Assembly (NCBI GenBank): GCA_948750805.1
Contig: CAPZYV010000049.1
Coordinates: 1-6,980, forward strand
DNA length: 6,980 bases
From: an uncultured Bacilli bacterium
GTDB taxonomy: Bacteria; Bacillota_I; Bacilli_A; RF39; UBA660
Direction of reading: 5' to 3'
The notes beneath the pieces were generated by a model, which saw nothing but the letters and a program-made list of their open reading frames with translations, searched no databases and was not told the DNA's origin. Below, one piece after another: positions 1 through 4,815 of the stretch. The position numbers and the translations under genes were made by a program. Position 1 is the stretch's first letter; every line of letters starts with the position of its first letter.

Positions 1-560
1 TAGTATTTGTTTTTGGAATGATTATCACGAGCATTTTAGAATATTTTATATCTTTCTTATTAGAAAAAATATTTCATAATAAATGGTGGGACTATAGTAA
101 CACTAAATACAATATAAATGGCAGAATATGCCTTAGAAATTCTTTTGCTTTTGGTGTTCTTTCTATTGTAATTATTTATTTTGTAACTCCTTTATTCGGT
201 ATATTATTTAGTTTTTTTAGCCTTAAATTTTGGGAAATATTAGCAATAATTTTATTTTTATTATTAGTACTCGATACTATCTATTCAGTAGTTATAGCTT
301 ATAATCTTCGTAATCGTATTATTATAGTCGAAGAACTTAAAAATGAAAAAATTGCTTTAATTCCCGTATTATTTGAAAAAAGACTTAGAGAATCAATTGA
401 AGGATTTAAAGCTTTTCCTAATCGTTTATTAAAAGCTTTCCCAGATTTAGAGAGACAAAATCATAAATCTTTTGAAATAATGAAAGTTTATCGAGAACAA
501 TTAAAAAAGAAAAGAAAAGATTTAAAAAATAATAAGAAAAAAAATAAAAAGAGAATTTAA
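1..560 (+). CDS. CmpB-type putative ABC-transporter permease (PF06541-like), N-terminus outside window
   Basis: This is the 3' part of a membrane protein gene. The frame is open to the left edge, and the ATG at 18 lies inside a hydrophobic helix (VFVFGMIITS), so it is probably internal, not the start. About 185 residues are visible. Counting from that Met, the diagnostic block is FHNKWWDYS at 19-27 followed by NGRICL at 34-39, which I recognise from the PF06541 'putative ABC-transporter type IV' family. Three membrane segments are visible, near 1-15, 42-63 and 71-95. A cytoplasmic-looking tail follows, with an AFPNRLLKAFPDLE stretch and a very Lys-rich end. The transporter label is the family's name; the substrate and even true ABC function are unproven. 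The next gene starts 16 bases downstream, so they are probably co-transcribed. Family assignment is fairly sure, function is not. Confidence 0.8.
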   Translation, partial: VFVFGMIITSILEYFISFLLEKIFHNKWWDYSNTKYNINGRICLRNSFAFGVLSIVIIYFVTPLFGILFSFFSLKFWEILAIILFLLLVLDTIYSVVIAYNLRNRIIIVEELKNEKIALIPVLFEKRLRESIEGFKAFPNRLLKAFPDLERQNHKSFEIMKVYREQLKKKRKDLKNNKKKNKKRI

Positions 561-564
561 CGTT

Positions 565-571
565 AAGGAGG
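565..571 (+). promoter_or_regulatory. Shine-Dalgarno for the flavoprotein gene
   Basis: AAGGAGG is a near-perfect anti-16S match, 5 bases before the ATG at 577 and just after the stop of the previous gene. It fixes this start. It is the strongest ribosome binding site in the window, suggesting efficient independent initiation within the two-gene unit. Confidence 0.85.
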
Positions 572-576
572 CTTAA

Positions 577-1104
577 ATGACAAAAATATTATTGGTTAGT
601 GGAAGCAATCGAAAAGGAAATGTTGAGTATATACTAAAATATTTAAATGAAAGAATTGTAAATTCTGAATTGATTTTATTAAGAAATAAAAGTATTAGTT
701 ATTGTAAAGGATGCTTAGCTTGTCACCAAACTCCTCATTGTATTATTAATGATGAAATGAGTGAAATAATTGCTAAAATTATTGAGTGCGATTTTATAAT
801 TTTTGGAGTACCTAATTATTTTGATAATGTAAGTGGCTTATTTAAAAATTTTATAGATAGATTACATCCTTTATATAAAAGTAAGTTAATAGCTAATAAA
901 AAAGTGATTTTTATCTATGTTGGTGGAGGAAATCCTGAAGGCACAAAAATAAGTCTCCATAATGGAGTTTTAGGATTTATTAAATATTTAAAATTAAATG
1001 TAATTAAGGAGTATAGTTTTAAAGCTTTAAATTCTAAAGATATTATTACAGAGCAAGATAAATTACAAAAAATGGCTGATGAAATAATTTTAAATTTTAA
1101 CTAA
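577..1104 (+). CDS. Flavodoxin-fold NAD(P)H-dependent oxidoreductase, iron-sulfur-flavoprotein-like
   Basis: A 175-residue protein of the NADPH-dependent FMN reductase / iron-sulfur flavoprotein superfamily. The N-terminal strand and phosphate loop (ILLVSGSNRKGN, 4-15) is the FMN-phosphate site typical of the fold. GVPNYFDNVSGLFKNFIDR (77-95) is the second conserved block, with the usual 'P-Y/W-x-x-x-x-S/P-G-x-x-K-x-F-x-D-R' pattern. Between them Cys43, Cys46, Cys49 and Cys55 form CX2CX2CX5C, the compact motif that holds a 4Fe-4S cluster in archaeal Isf proteins. Length is normal for the family. It is expected to be a cytosolic electron-transfer or reductase enzyme using FMN; the physiological substrate cannot be read from sequence. 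It follows the CmpB-like gene by 16 bases and ends at the convergent gap. Family is sure; cluster binding is inferred from cysteine spacing. Confidence 0.85.
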   Translation: MTKILLVSGSNRKGNVEYILKYLNERIVNSELILLRNKSISYCKGCLACHQTPHCIINDEMSEIIAKIIECDFIIFGVPNYFDNVSGLFKNFIDRLHPLYKSKLIANKKVIFIYVGGGNPEGTKISLHNGVLGFIKYLKLNVIKEYSFKALNSKDIITEQDKLQKMADEIILNFN

Positions 1105-1107
1105 GAT

Positions 1108-1162
1108 AAAAAAATAATAACAAAACAATAGAACTCTTAAGAACATATTAATTTTGTTATTA
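1108..1162 (-). terminator. Weak intrinsic terminator in the convergent gap
   Basis: TAATAACAAAA (1115-1125) pairs perfectly with TTTTGTTATTA (1152-1162), an 11-bp stem with a 26-base loop that itself contains the palindrome TCTTAAGA (1135-1142). Read on the minus strand the stem is followed by seven Ts (complement of 1108-1114), the order expected for a terminator of the gene ending at 1187. On the plus strand the downstream tract is less T-pure, so termination of the flavoprotein gene here is less certain. The stem has a single G-C pair, so it is weak as a hairpin. Confidence 0.4.
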
Positions 1163-1186
1163 AATATTTATTAACTTTATATTTAA

Positions 1187-1558
1187 TTATTTAGCTTTAT
1201 TTTTTTTAAGATTTTTTCCGAACGAACCACCAAATAAACTACTTATAAATAAAATAGTATAATATATTAATCTGTCAATTTTAAAGCTACTTTTAAATAT
1301 TATGAAGTTTATAATAACTAAAAATATAATAAATAAAAGTCCTAATTTAATTCCGAGAACATAACCTAATTCATTACTGTTTTTACTAGCTATAGCTGCT
1401 ATAATGAAGAAAGAAATAGCAGTTGCAATAACACCTAGCTTACTAACTAAAGAACTATTAATTCCTGTTAAATTAATTAGGGAAGTAATTGTTGCAATAC
1501 CAATTATAACTAAAATAAATAATCCAAAATATTTTAAATAATTTAAAAACTTATACAT
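1187..1558 (-). CDS. Four-helix membrane protein, probable DUF3792 / TIGR04086 (YrzE-like) family
   Basis: A 123-residue, highly hydrophobic protein with four predicted membrane segments, near residues 10-32, 40-59, 65-88 and 97-115. It ends in a short basic tail (KNLKKNKAK) that would lie in the cytoplasm. The pattern fits the small TIGR04086/DUF3792 membrane family of Firmicutes: four helices in about 120 residues, a Gly-rich third helix (GYVLGIKLGL, 65-74), and a late GG-x-x-GKN motif (110-116). No enzymatic residues are visible and the family's function is unknown. The start is supported by AGGTGAT (complement of 1563-1569) shortly before the ATG at 1558. The gene is divergent from the YetF-like gene, with 76 bases between start codons, and convergent with the flavoprotein gene. 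Membrane location is sure; the family name is moderate. Confidence 0.6.
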   Translation of the reverse strand: MYKFLNYLKYFGLFILVIIGIATITSLINLTGINSSLVSKLGVIATAISFFIIAAIASKNSNELGYVLGIKLGLLFIIFLVIINFIIFKSSFKIDRLIYYTILFISSLFGGSFGKNLKKNKAK

Positions 1559-1560
1559 GA

Positions 1561-1590
1561 AATCACCTATTAATATATATTTAAGTGATT
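1561..1590. repeat. Imperfect dyad in the shared divergent promoter region
   Basis: AATCAC at 1561-1566 is mirrored by GTGATT at 1585-1590; 11 of the 15 base pairs across the 30-base element match. It lies between the two divergent genes, where any promoter for either must sit, so it could be an operator. The left arm is also the complement of the minus gene's Shine-Dalgarno, so part of the symmetry may only reflect SD-like sequences on both strands. Confidence 0.3.
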
Positions 1591-1621
1591 AAAAATTTAT
1601 GAATAAGTTCATAATATATTT

Positions 1622-1628
1622 AGGTGAT
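1622..1628 (+). promoter_or_regulatory. Shine-Dalgarno that sets the YetF-like start at 1635
   Basis: AGGTGAT lies 6 bases before the ATG at 1635. The in-frame ATG at 1599 has only the weaker AAGTGAT (1583-1589) 9 bases upstream. The downstream ATG also gives the N-terminus usual for DUF421 proteins, beginning just before the first membrane helix. Confidence 0.75.
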
Positions 1629-1634
1629 TATATT

Positions 1635-2285
1635 ATGGAACTATTTAATGTTATATTTAGAACATTATTCTTTTATTTTTTTATAACTCTAGCATACCGA
1701 ATAATGGGAAAAAGAGAAATAGGACAGTTAGGAATAATAGATTTAATTGTATCTATTCTTATAGCTGAGTTAGTCGCAATATCAATTGAGAATATTAAAG
1801 ATTCGATATTTTTAACAATTTTACCAATAACTTTATTAGTGGTATTAGAACTATTACTAGCATTTATATCTGTTAAGTCTCGCACCTTTAGAACTTTTTT
1901 TGGTGGCAAGCCATCTTTAATAATAGTTAATGGAAAAATAAACTACCATGAAATGGTTAAACAAAGATATAGTATGGATGATTTATTATTAAGTCTTCGT
2001 CAAAAAGAAATTAGAAACATTGAAGATGTTGAATATGCCTTTTTAGAGCCTAATGGGAAGTTATCAATATTTAAATATAATTTCTTTAGAATAAAGTCAG
2101 CTTATCCGATGCCTTTAATTTTAGATGGAGGAGTTCAAGAAAAAGCTTTAAAATATATTCATAAGACAAGAAGTTGGTTAGAATTTGAACTTAAAAAAAA
2201 GAATTTAAATGTTAAAGATGTATTTTATGCTTTTTATCGTAAAGATAAAATATATATTGTTAAAAAAAGTGAAACCATAAAATAA
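1635..2285 (+). CDS. YetF/DUF421 family membrane protein
   Basis: A 216-residue protein from the ATG at 1635; an in-frame ATG at 1599 would add 12 residues but has a poorer ribosome site. The architecture is that of YetF/DUF421: an N-terminal three-helix membrane part (about 5-22, 35-52, 59-79) followed by two small soluble domains. Family signatures are visible: RIMGKREIGQLGIIDL (22-37), where the family has R-x-M-G-K-R-E-x-x-x-L-x-x-x-D; GKPSLIIVNGKIN (91-103); MDDLLLSLRQKEI (114-126); and DVEYAFLEPNGKLSIF (131-146). Its biochemical role is not established; Bacillus and Clostridium relatives occur as several paralogues, some tied to sporulation and germination, which cannot be inferred here. 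It is divergently arranged with another small membrane protein gene. No hairpin terminator follows its stop, so read-through into the next gene is possible. Family is sure. Confidence 0.88.
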   Translation: MELFNVIFRTLFFYFFITLAYRIMGKREIGQLGIIDLIVSILIAELVAISIENIKDSIFLTILPITLLVVLELLLAFISVKSRTFRTFFGGKPSLIIVNGKINYHEMVKQRYSMDDLLLSLRQKEIRNIEDVEYAFLEPNGKLSIFKYNFFRIKSAYPMPLILDGGVQEKALKYIHKTRSWLEFELKKKNLNVKDVFYAFYRKDKIYIVKKSETIK

Positions 2286-2290
2286 ATTTC

Positions 2291-2319
2291 TTGAACTTCT
2301 AATTAAAATTTATTATAAT
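2291..2319 (+). promoter_or_regulatory. SigA-type promoter for the dCMP deaminase gene
   Basis: TTGAAC (2291-2296), then exactly 17 bases, then TATAAT (2314-2319): a near-consensus vegetative promoter. Transcription would begin near 2326, on top of the Shine-Dalgarno, giving a leader of only about 10-12 bases. Confidence 0.8.
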
Positions 2320-2325
2320 TTTAAT
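2302..2325. repeat. Perfect 9-bp inverted repeat over the -10 box
   Basis: ATTAAAATT (2302-2310) and AATTTTAAT (2317-2325) are exact reverse complements separated by TATTAT. The right arm overlaps most of the -10 box of the promoter upstream of the deaminase gene. An operator is possible, but the arms are entirely A/T and chance is a real alternative. Confidence 0.35.
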
Positions 2326-2330
2326 AGGAG
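2326..2330 (+). promoter_or_regulatory. Shine-Dalgarno that sets the deaminase start at 2337
   Basis: AGGAG lies 6 bases before the ATG at 2337. An in-frame TTG at 2331 directly abuts this site with no spacer and cannot be served by it, so the ATG is the better start. Confidence 0.8.
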
Positions 2331-2336
2331 TTGTTT

Positions 2337-2825
2337 ATGGAAAGAATTGATAAGATTAATTATTATTTAGATATGGCTGAAGTTGCTTTAGAGCGTGCTA
2401 CATGTCTTAGAAGAAAATGGGGAGCAGTTATTGTTAAAAATGATGAAATAGTATCAACTGGTTATAATGGTTCGCCAAGAGGAAGAAAAAACTGTACTGA
2501 TTTAAATTATTGTACACGTGAGAAAATGCAAATTCCAAGAGGAGAAAGATATGAATTATGTCGTAGTGTTCATGCTGAGGCTAATGCTATAATTAGTGCT
2601 TCTAGAAATAATTTATTAGATAGTACTTTATATATGGTTGGAAAAGAAGCCACTACTGATGAGTATGTGAAAAATGCAAATTCTTGTGCGATGTGCAAAA
2701 GAATGATTATTAATGCTGGTATAAAACAACTTATTGTTAGACGTACGAAAACAGAATATGAAATAATTGATACTAAGACTTTTATAGATAATGATGAAAC
2801 TTTAGATATGGTTAAAGGATATTAA
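2337..2825 (+). CDS. Deoxycytidylate (dCMP) deaminase family protein
   Basis: A 162-residue protein of the cytidine/deoxycytidylate deaminase superfamily. Such enzymes hydrolyse dCMP to dUMP, feeding thymidylate synthesis in the cytosol. The zinc and catalytic motif is His79-Ala80-Glu81 (VHAEANAI) with the partner pair Cys117 and Cys120 (SCAMCKRMI); Glu81 is the proton shuttle. TCLRRKWGAVIV (22-33) and TGYNGSPRG (41-49) are conserved dCMP deaminase blocks. Extra cysteines at 23, 53, 59 and 75 resemble the second zinc site of phage-type dCMP deaminases. The usual Pro before the Cys pair is Ser, and there is an insert around 102-115 (KEATTDEY-VKNAN); both also occur in clostridial relatives as I recall them. 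The gene has its own promoter, and another promoter follows its stop, so it is probably a single-gene unit. Substrate (dCMP versus another deaminase target) is inferred from the family. Confidence 0.85.
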   Translation: MERIDKINYYLDMAEVALERATCLRRKWGAVIVKNDEIVSTGYNGSPRGRKNCTDLNYCTREKMQIPRGERYELCRSVHAEANAIISASRNNLLDSTLYMVGKEATTDEYVKNANSCAMCKRMIINAGIKQLIVRRTKTEYEIIDTKTFIDNDETLDMVKGY

Positions 2826-2835
2826 TCATATTTTT

Positions 2836-2864
2836 TTGACTTTTAGGGTAAAATAGTGTAGGAT
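2836..2864 (+). promoter_or_regulatory. SigA-type promoter for the small sigma-4-like gene
   Basis: TTGACT (2836-2841), 17 bases, then TAGGAT (2859-2864). The -35 matches consensus at five of six positions and the -10 is moderate. Initiation near 2871 gives a leader of about 22 bases before the ATG at 2893. Confidence 0.7.
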
Positions 2865-2892
2865 ATTTATTACAAGTAAGTGGGTGAGGGAT

Positions 2893-3144
2893 ATGGATTT
2901 TTTAGAAGATAGTGGTAAAGAAAAAAGCACTAATGATTTTATTAAATCATATTTAAAAACCTTACCTCTACCTGCAAAACATTTTATTATTTATGCTTTA
3001 AAAGAAGGAATTGTTTGGGAATCATTAGCGCTAGATGATATTGCTAGTATGTTTAGTATGACTTCAGCAGAAGTAGCTAAAATTTATCAAGAAGCAGAAG
3101 CAATGTTGGATATTTTATGTAATAATAATAAGTTTTTAAGATGA
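2893..3144 (+). CDS. Small protein with a sigma-region-4-like helix-turn-helix (hypothetical)
   Basis: An 83-residue protein I cannot name. Residues 24-75 look like region 4 of sigma-70 factors. A helix LPLPAKHFIIYALKEG (24-39) sits where sigma has 'L-x-x-R-E-x-x-V-I-x-L-R-x-x-x-G'. Then LALDDIASMFSMTSAEVAKI (45-64) matches 'T-L-x-E-I-A-x-x-x-x-x-T-x-E-R-V-R-x-I', and EAEAMLDIL follows where sigma has 'x-A-x-x-K-L'. Unlike real sigma-4 or a DNA-binding HTH, the recognition helix region carries almost no Arg or Lys and the protein is acidic. It may therefore bind a protein partner rather than DNA. The start is taken as ATG 2893; a GTG at 2884 would add MRD but would bury the purine-rich GGGTGAGG that must serve as ribosome site. 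Own promoter upstream, own terminator downstream. The gene looks real; the sigma-4 resemblance is by eye. Confidence 0.7.
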   Translation: MDFLEDSGKEKSTNDFIKSYLKTLPLPAKHFIIYALKEGIVWESLALDDIASMFSMTSAEVAKIYQEAEAMLDILCNNNKFLR

Positions 3145-3154
3145 AGTATATTTG

Positions 3155-3180
3155 AAAGCTAATGATAATTAGTTTTTTTT
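3155..3180 (+). terminator. Intrinsic terminator after the small sigma-4-like gene
   Basis: AAAGCTAAT (3155-3163) pairs with ATTAGTTTT (3168-3176), including one G-U pair, across a GATA tetraloop (3164-3167). The stem merges into a run of eight Ts (3173-3180). It lies 10 bases after the stop and separates this gene from the fmt operon. Confidence 0.7.
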
Positions 3181-3206
3181 ATTATCTTTTTTTAAAAGTT
3201 TAAGTG

Positions 3207-3215
3207 TGGTATAAT
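3207..3215 (+). promoter_or_regulatory. Extended -10 promoter for the fmt operon
   Basis: TGGTATAAT is a perfect extended -10 element (TG-n-TATAAT, hexamer 3210-3215). No good -35 is visible at the right distance, only a T tract around 3187-3192; extended -10 promoters often tolerate this. Initiation near 3222 would fall on the Shine-Dalgarno GGTGAT (3222-3227), giving a leader of about 11 bases. Confidence 0.75.
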
Positions 3216-3232
3216 TAAAGTGGTGATTTATA

Positions 3233-4162
3233 ATGAATATAAAAGTAGTTTTTATGGGAACTCCCGATTTTGCAGTACCAATATTAGAAACATTAATTAA
3301 AAATACTGAAGTAGTTTTAGTAGTAACTCAGCCAGATGCTTATGTAGGACGTAAAAAAATTTTAACTCCATCACCAATTAAAAGAGTAGCATTAGAAAAA
3401 CGTATTCCTGTATTTCAACCTGAAAAAATAAAAATAGATTACGCAGAAATAGAAAAATATAAGCCAGATTTAATTGTAACTTGTGCGTATGGACAAATTG
3501 TACCAGTTGCCGTTTTAAATATTCCAAGACTAGGATGTGTTAATGTTCATGCATCACTACTTCCTAAATATCGGGGAGGAGCTCCAATCCATCATGCAAT
3601 TATTAATGGGGATAAAGAGACTGGTATTACAATTATGTATATGGATAAAGGTATGGATACTGGGGATATCATTACAATGGAGAGTATTCCAATTACAGAT
3701 ACTGATACAGTAGAGTCTATGCACGAAAAATTAAGTCTTTTAGGAGCTAGTTTACTAGAAGAAACATTACCTAGCATAATTAATGAAACTAATTCTAGAA
3801 CTCCTCAGAATAATGAAGAAGCAACTTATGCTTCTATTATTAAAAGAGAAGATGAACATTTAGCTTTTAATAATAAGGCAATAGATATTTATAATAAAGT
3901 ACGAGGATTAAATTCGTGGCCTCTAGCTAATATTGTGATAAATAATGAAGAATTTAAAATAATTGAAGGATATATTGGCGAAAAACATCAAGATATTCCG
4001 AGTAAAATAGTTAAAGTAACAAAAGATAGTCTAGGAATTACTTGTCTTGATAAAATTTATTATGTAACTAAATTAAAGCCCTTTGGTAAAAAAGCAATGT
4101 TAACTAAAGATTATCTAAATGGGATAGCTAAAGATAAACTTTTAAATGTTATAGTTAAGTAG
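3233..4162 (+). CDS. fmt: Methionyl-tRNA formyltransferase
   Basis: A 309-residue Fmt, normal length. It transfers the formyl group of 10-formyl-tetrahydrofolate to Met-tRNA(fMet) for translation initiation in the cytosol. The N-terminal Rossmann-type domain begins MNIKVVFMGTPDFAVP, the classical Fmt opening. The catalytic trio is visible as Asn104, His106 (NVHASLLP) and Asp142 (DKGMDTGD), equivalent to E. coli Asn106, His108 and Asp144. The folate-site signature SLLPKYRGGAPI (108-119) is intact, and the tRNA-binding C-terminal barrel follows from about 205. GGTGAT lies 5 bases before the ATG. It is the first gene of the fmt-rlmN-prpC-prkC operon. In Bacillus def and priA lie just upstream of fmt; here that place is taken by an unrelated single-gene unit with its own terminator, so fmt starts its own transcript. 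Confidence 0.97.
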   Translation: MNIKVVFMGTPDFAVPILETLIKNTEVVLVVTQPDAYVGRKKILTPSPIKRVALEKRIPVFQPEKIKIDYAEIEKYKPDLIVTCAYGQIVPVAVLNIPRLGCVNVHASLLPKYRGGAPIHHAIINGDKETGITIMYMDKGMDTGDIITMESIPITDTDTVESMHEKLSLLGASLLEETLPSIINETNSRTPQNNEEATYASIIKREDEHLAFNNKAIDIYNKVRGLNSWPLANIVINNEEFKIIEGYIGEKHQDIPSKIVKVTKDSLGITCLDKIYYVTKLKPFGKKAMLTKDYLNGIAKDKLLNVIVK

Positions 4163-4166
4163 GTGG
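4161..4166 (+). promoter_or_regulatory. Shine-Dalgarno supporting a GTG start at 4171
   Basis: AGGTGG overlaps the last two bases of the fmt stop codon and lies 4 bases before the GTG at 4171. The next in-frame ATG at 4210 has only a weak AAAGAG. The overlap with the fmt stop suggests translational coupling. Confidence 0.7.
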
Positions 4167-4170
4167 TTAT

Positions 4171-4815
4171 GTGAAAAATAAAAGTAGTTTTAAGAAAAAA
4201 ATAAAAGAGATGAAGCAAAATGATAAAGGGAAAGCTATTTTAAAATTGATTAGATGGATAATTTTTTTCTTATTTATTATGATATTTTGCATTATTTCTT
4301 CTATAATTACGAAGAATAGACCGATAGAAAAAGAAAATAATAAAAAACCAGTTATTAATAATCCGATAAAGAAGGAAGAAAATAATACTAAAGATTTAAA
4401 AGATTATTTAACTTTATTGAGTGATAGTAATATAAATTATACATATAAAATAAATAGTTCTAATTTAGTTTATACTTTTAAAGGAACTGTAACTAATAAT
4501 ATTGAAGAAGGTTACAAAGAATCAGCAAGTAATATCATTAAATATTATATTGTTGAGGATGAAATATATCAAGAAGTTTTGGATAATAGGATTCCTATTT
4601 CTAATTTATATGAAGATTTGAACCAAGATTATTTAAATGTTAAAAAATTAGTAAGTCATCTTTCTAATTTAAATTTTACGAAAATAGATGATACTTATAA
4701 AGCTACCAATAACAATTTAAATTATGAAATTAATATTGAAAATGAAGAAATTAACAATATAATAATTATTGGTAATGATTTAGAATATATCTTGAGTTAT
4801 GAGGTTCAAAAATGA
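4171..4815 (+). CDS. Membrane-anchored extracytoplasmic protein of unknown function
   Basis: A 214-residue protein I do not recognise, taken from a GTG start. Layout: a very basic cytoplasmic N-terminus (1-27), one membrane helix (about 28-47, IRWIIFFLFIMIFCIISSII), a charged and Asn/Lys-rich linker (48-75), then a roughly 140-residue outer domain. Positive-inside topology puts the C-terminus outside. There is no lipobox or typical signal-peptidase site, so it should remain as a bitopic (type II) protein. The outer domain is rich in Asn, Ile, Tyr and Asp and has the alternating pattern of a beta-rich fold (YTYKINSSNLVYTFKGTV, 90-107; NYEINIENEEINNIIII, 184-200). No catalytic motif is visible. 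It starts 9 bases after the fmt stop and overlaps rlmN by ATGA, in the slot where rsmB sits in Bacillus. Gene is real; function open. Confidence 0.75.
   Translation: MKNKSSFKKKIKEMKQNDKGKAILKLIRWIIFFLFIMIFCIISSIITKNRPIEKENNKKPVINNPIKKEENNTKDLKDYLTLLSDSNINYTYKINSSNLVYTFKGTVTNNIEEGYKESASNIIKYYIVEDEIYQEVLDNRIPISNLYEDLNQDYLNVKKLVSHLSNLNFTKIDDTYKATNNNLNYEINIENEEINNIIIIGNDLEYILSYEVQK

Noticed and set aside
18..20. ATG as the true start of the first gene
   Set aside because: The frame is open to the window edge with hydrophobic residues before it, and no Shine-Dalgarno lies upstream; PF06541 proteins have more sequence before this point.
505..557. A-rich, run-containing end of the first gene as a phase-variable tract
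   Set aside because: The longest run is eight As at the extreme 3' end; slippage would change only a few tail residues, and such runs recur in this AT-rich sequence.
1159..1187. ATTAAATA / TATTTAAT inverted repeat as a plus-strand terminator
   Set aside because: It is a purely A/T 8-bp stem with a 13-base loop and too weak; it also overlaps the stop of the minus-strand gene.
1673..1909. Minus-strand open frame of 78 codons
   Set aside because: It lies wholly inside the YetF-like gene on the opposite strand, has low-complexity content and no ribosome site I can see. The plus-strand product matches a known family.
2331..2333. TTG as the start of the deaminase
   Set aside because: It directly abuts the AGGAG site without a spacer; the ATG two codons later is ideally spaced.
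2884..2886. GTG as the start of the small sigma-4-like gene
   Set aside because: No ribosome site precedes it, and it sits within the purine-rich block that would serve the ATG at 2893.
3592..3777. Minus-strand open frame of 61 codons
   Set aside because: It is antisense to the conserved catalytic part of fmt and is a shadow of its codon pattern.
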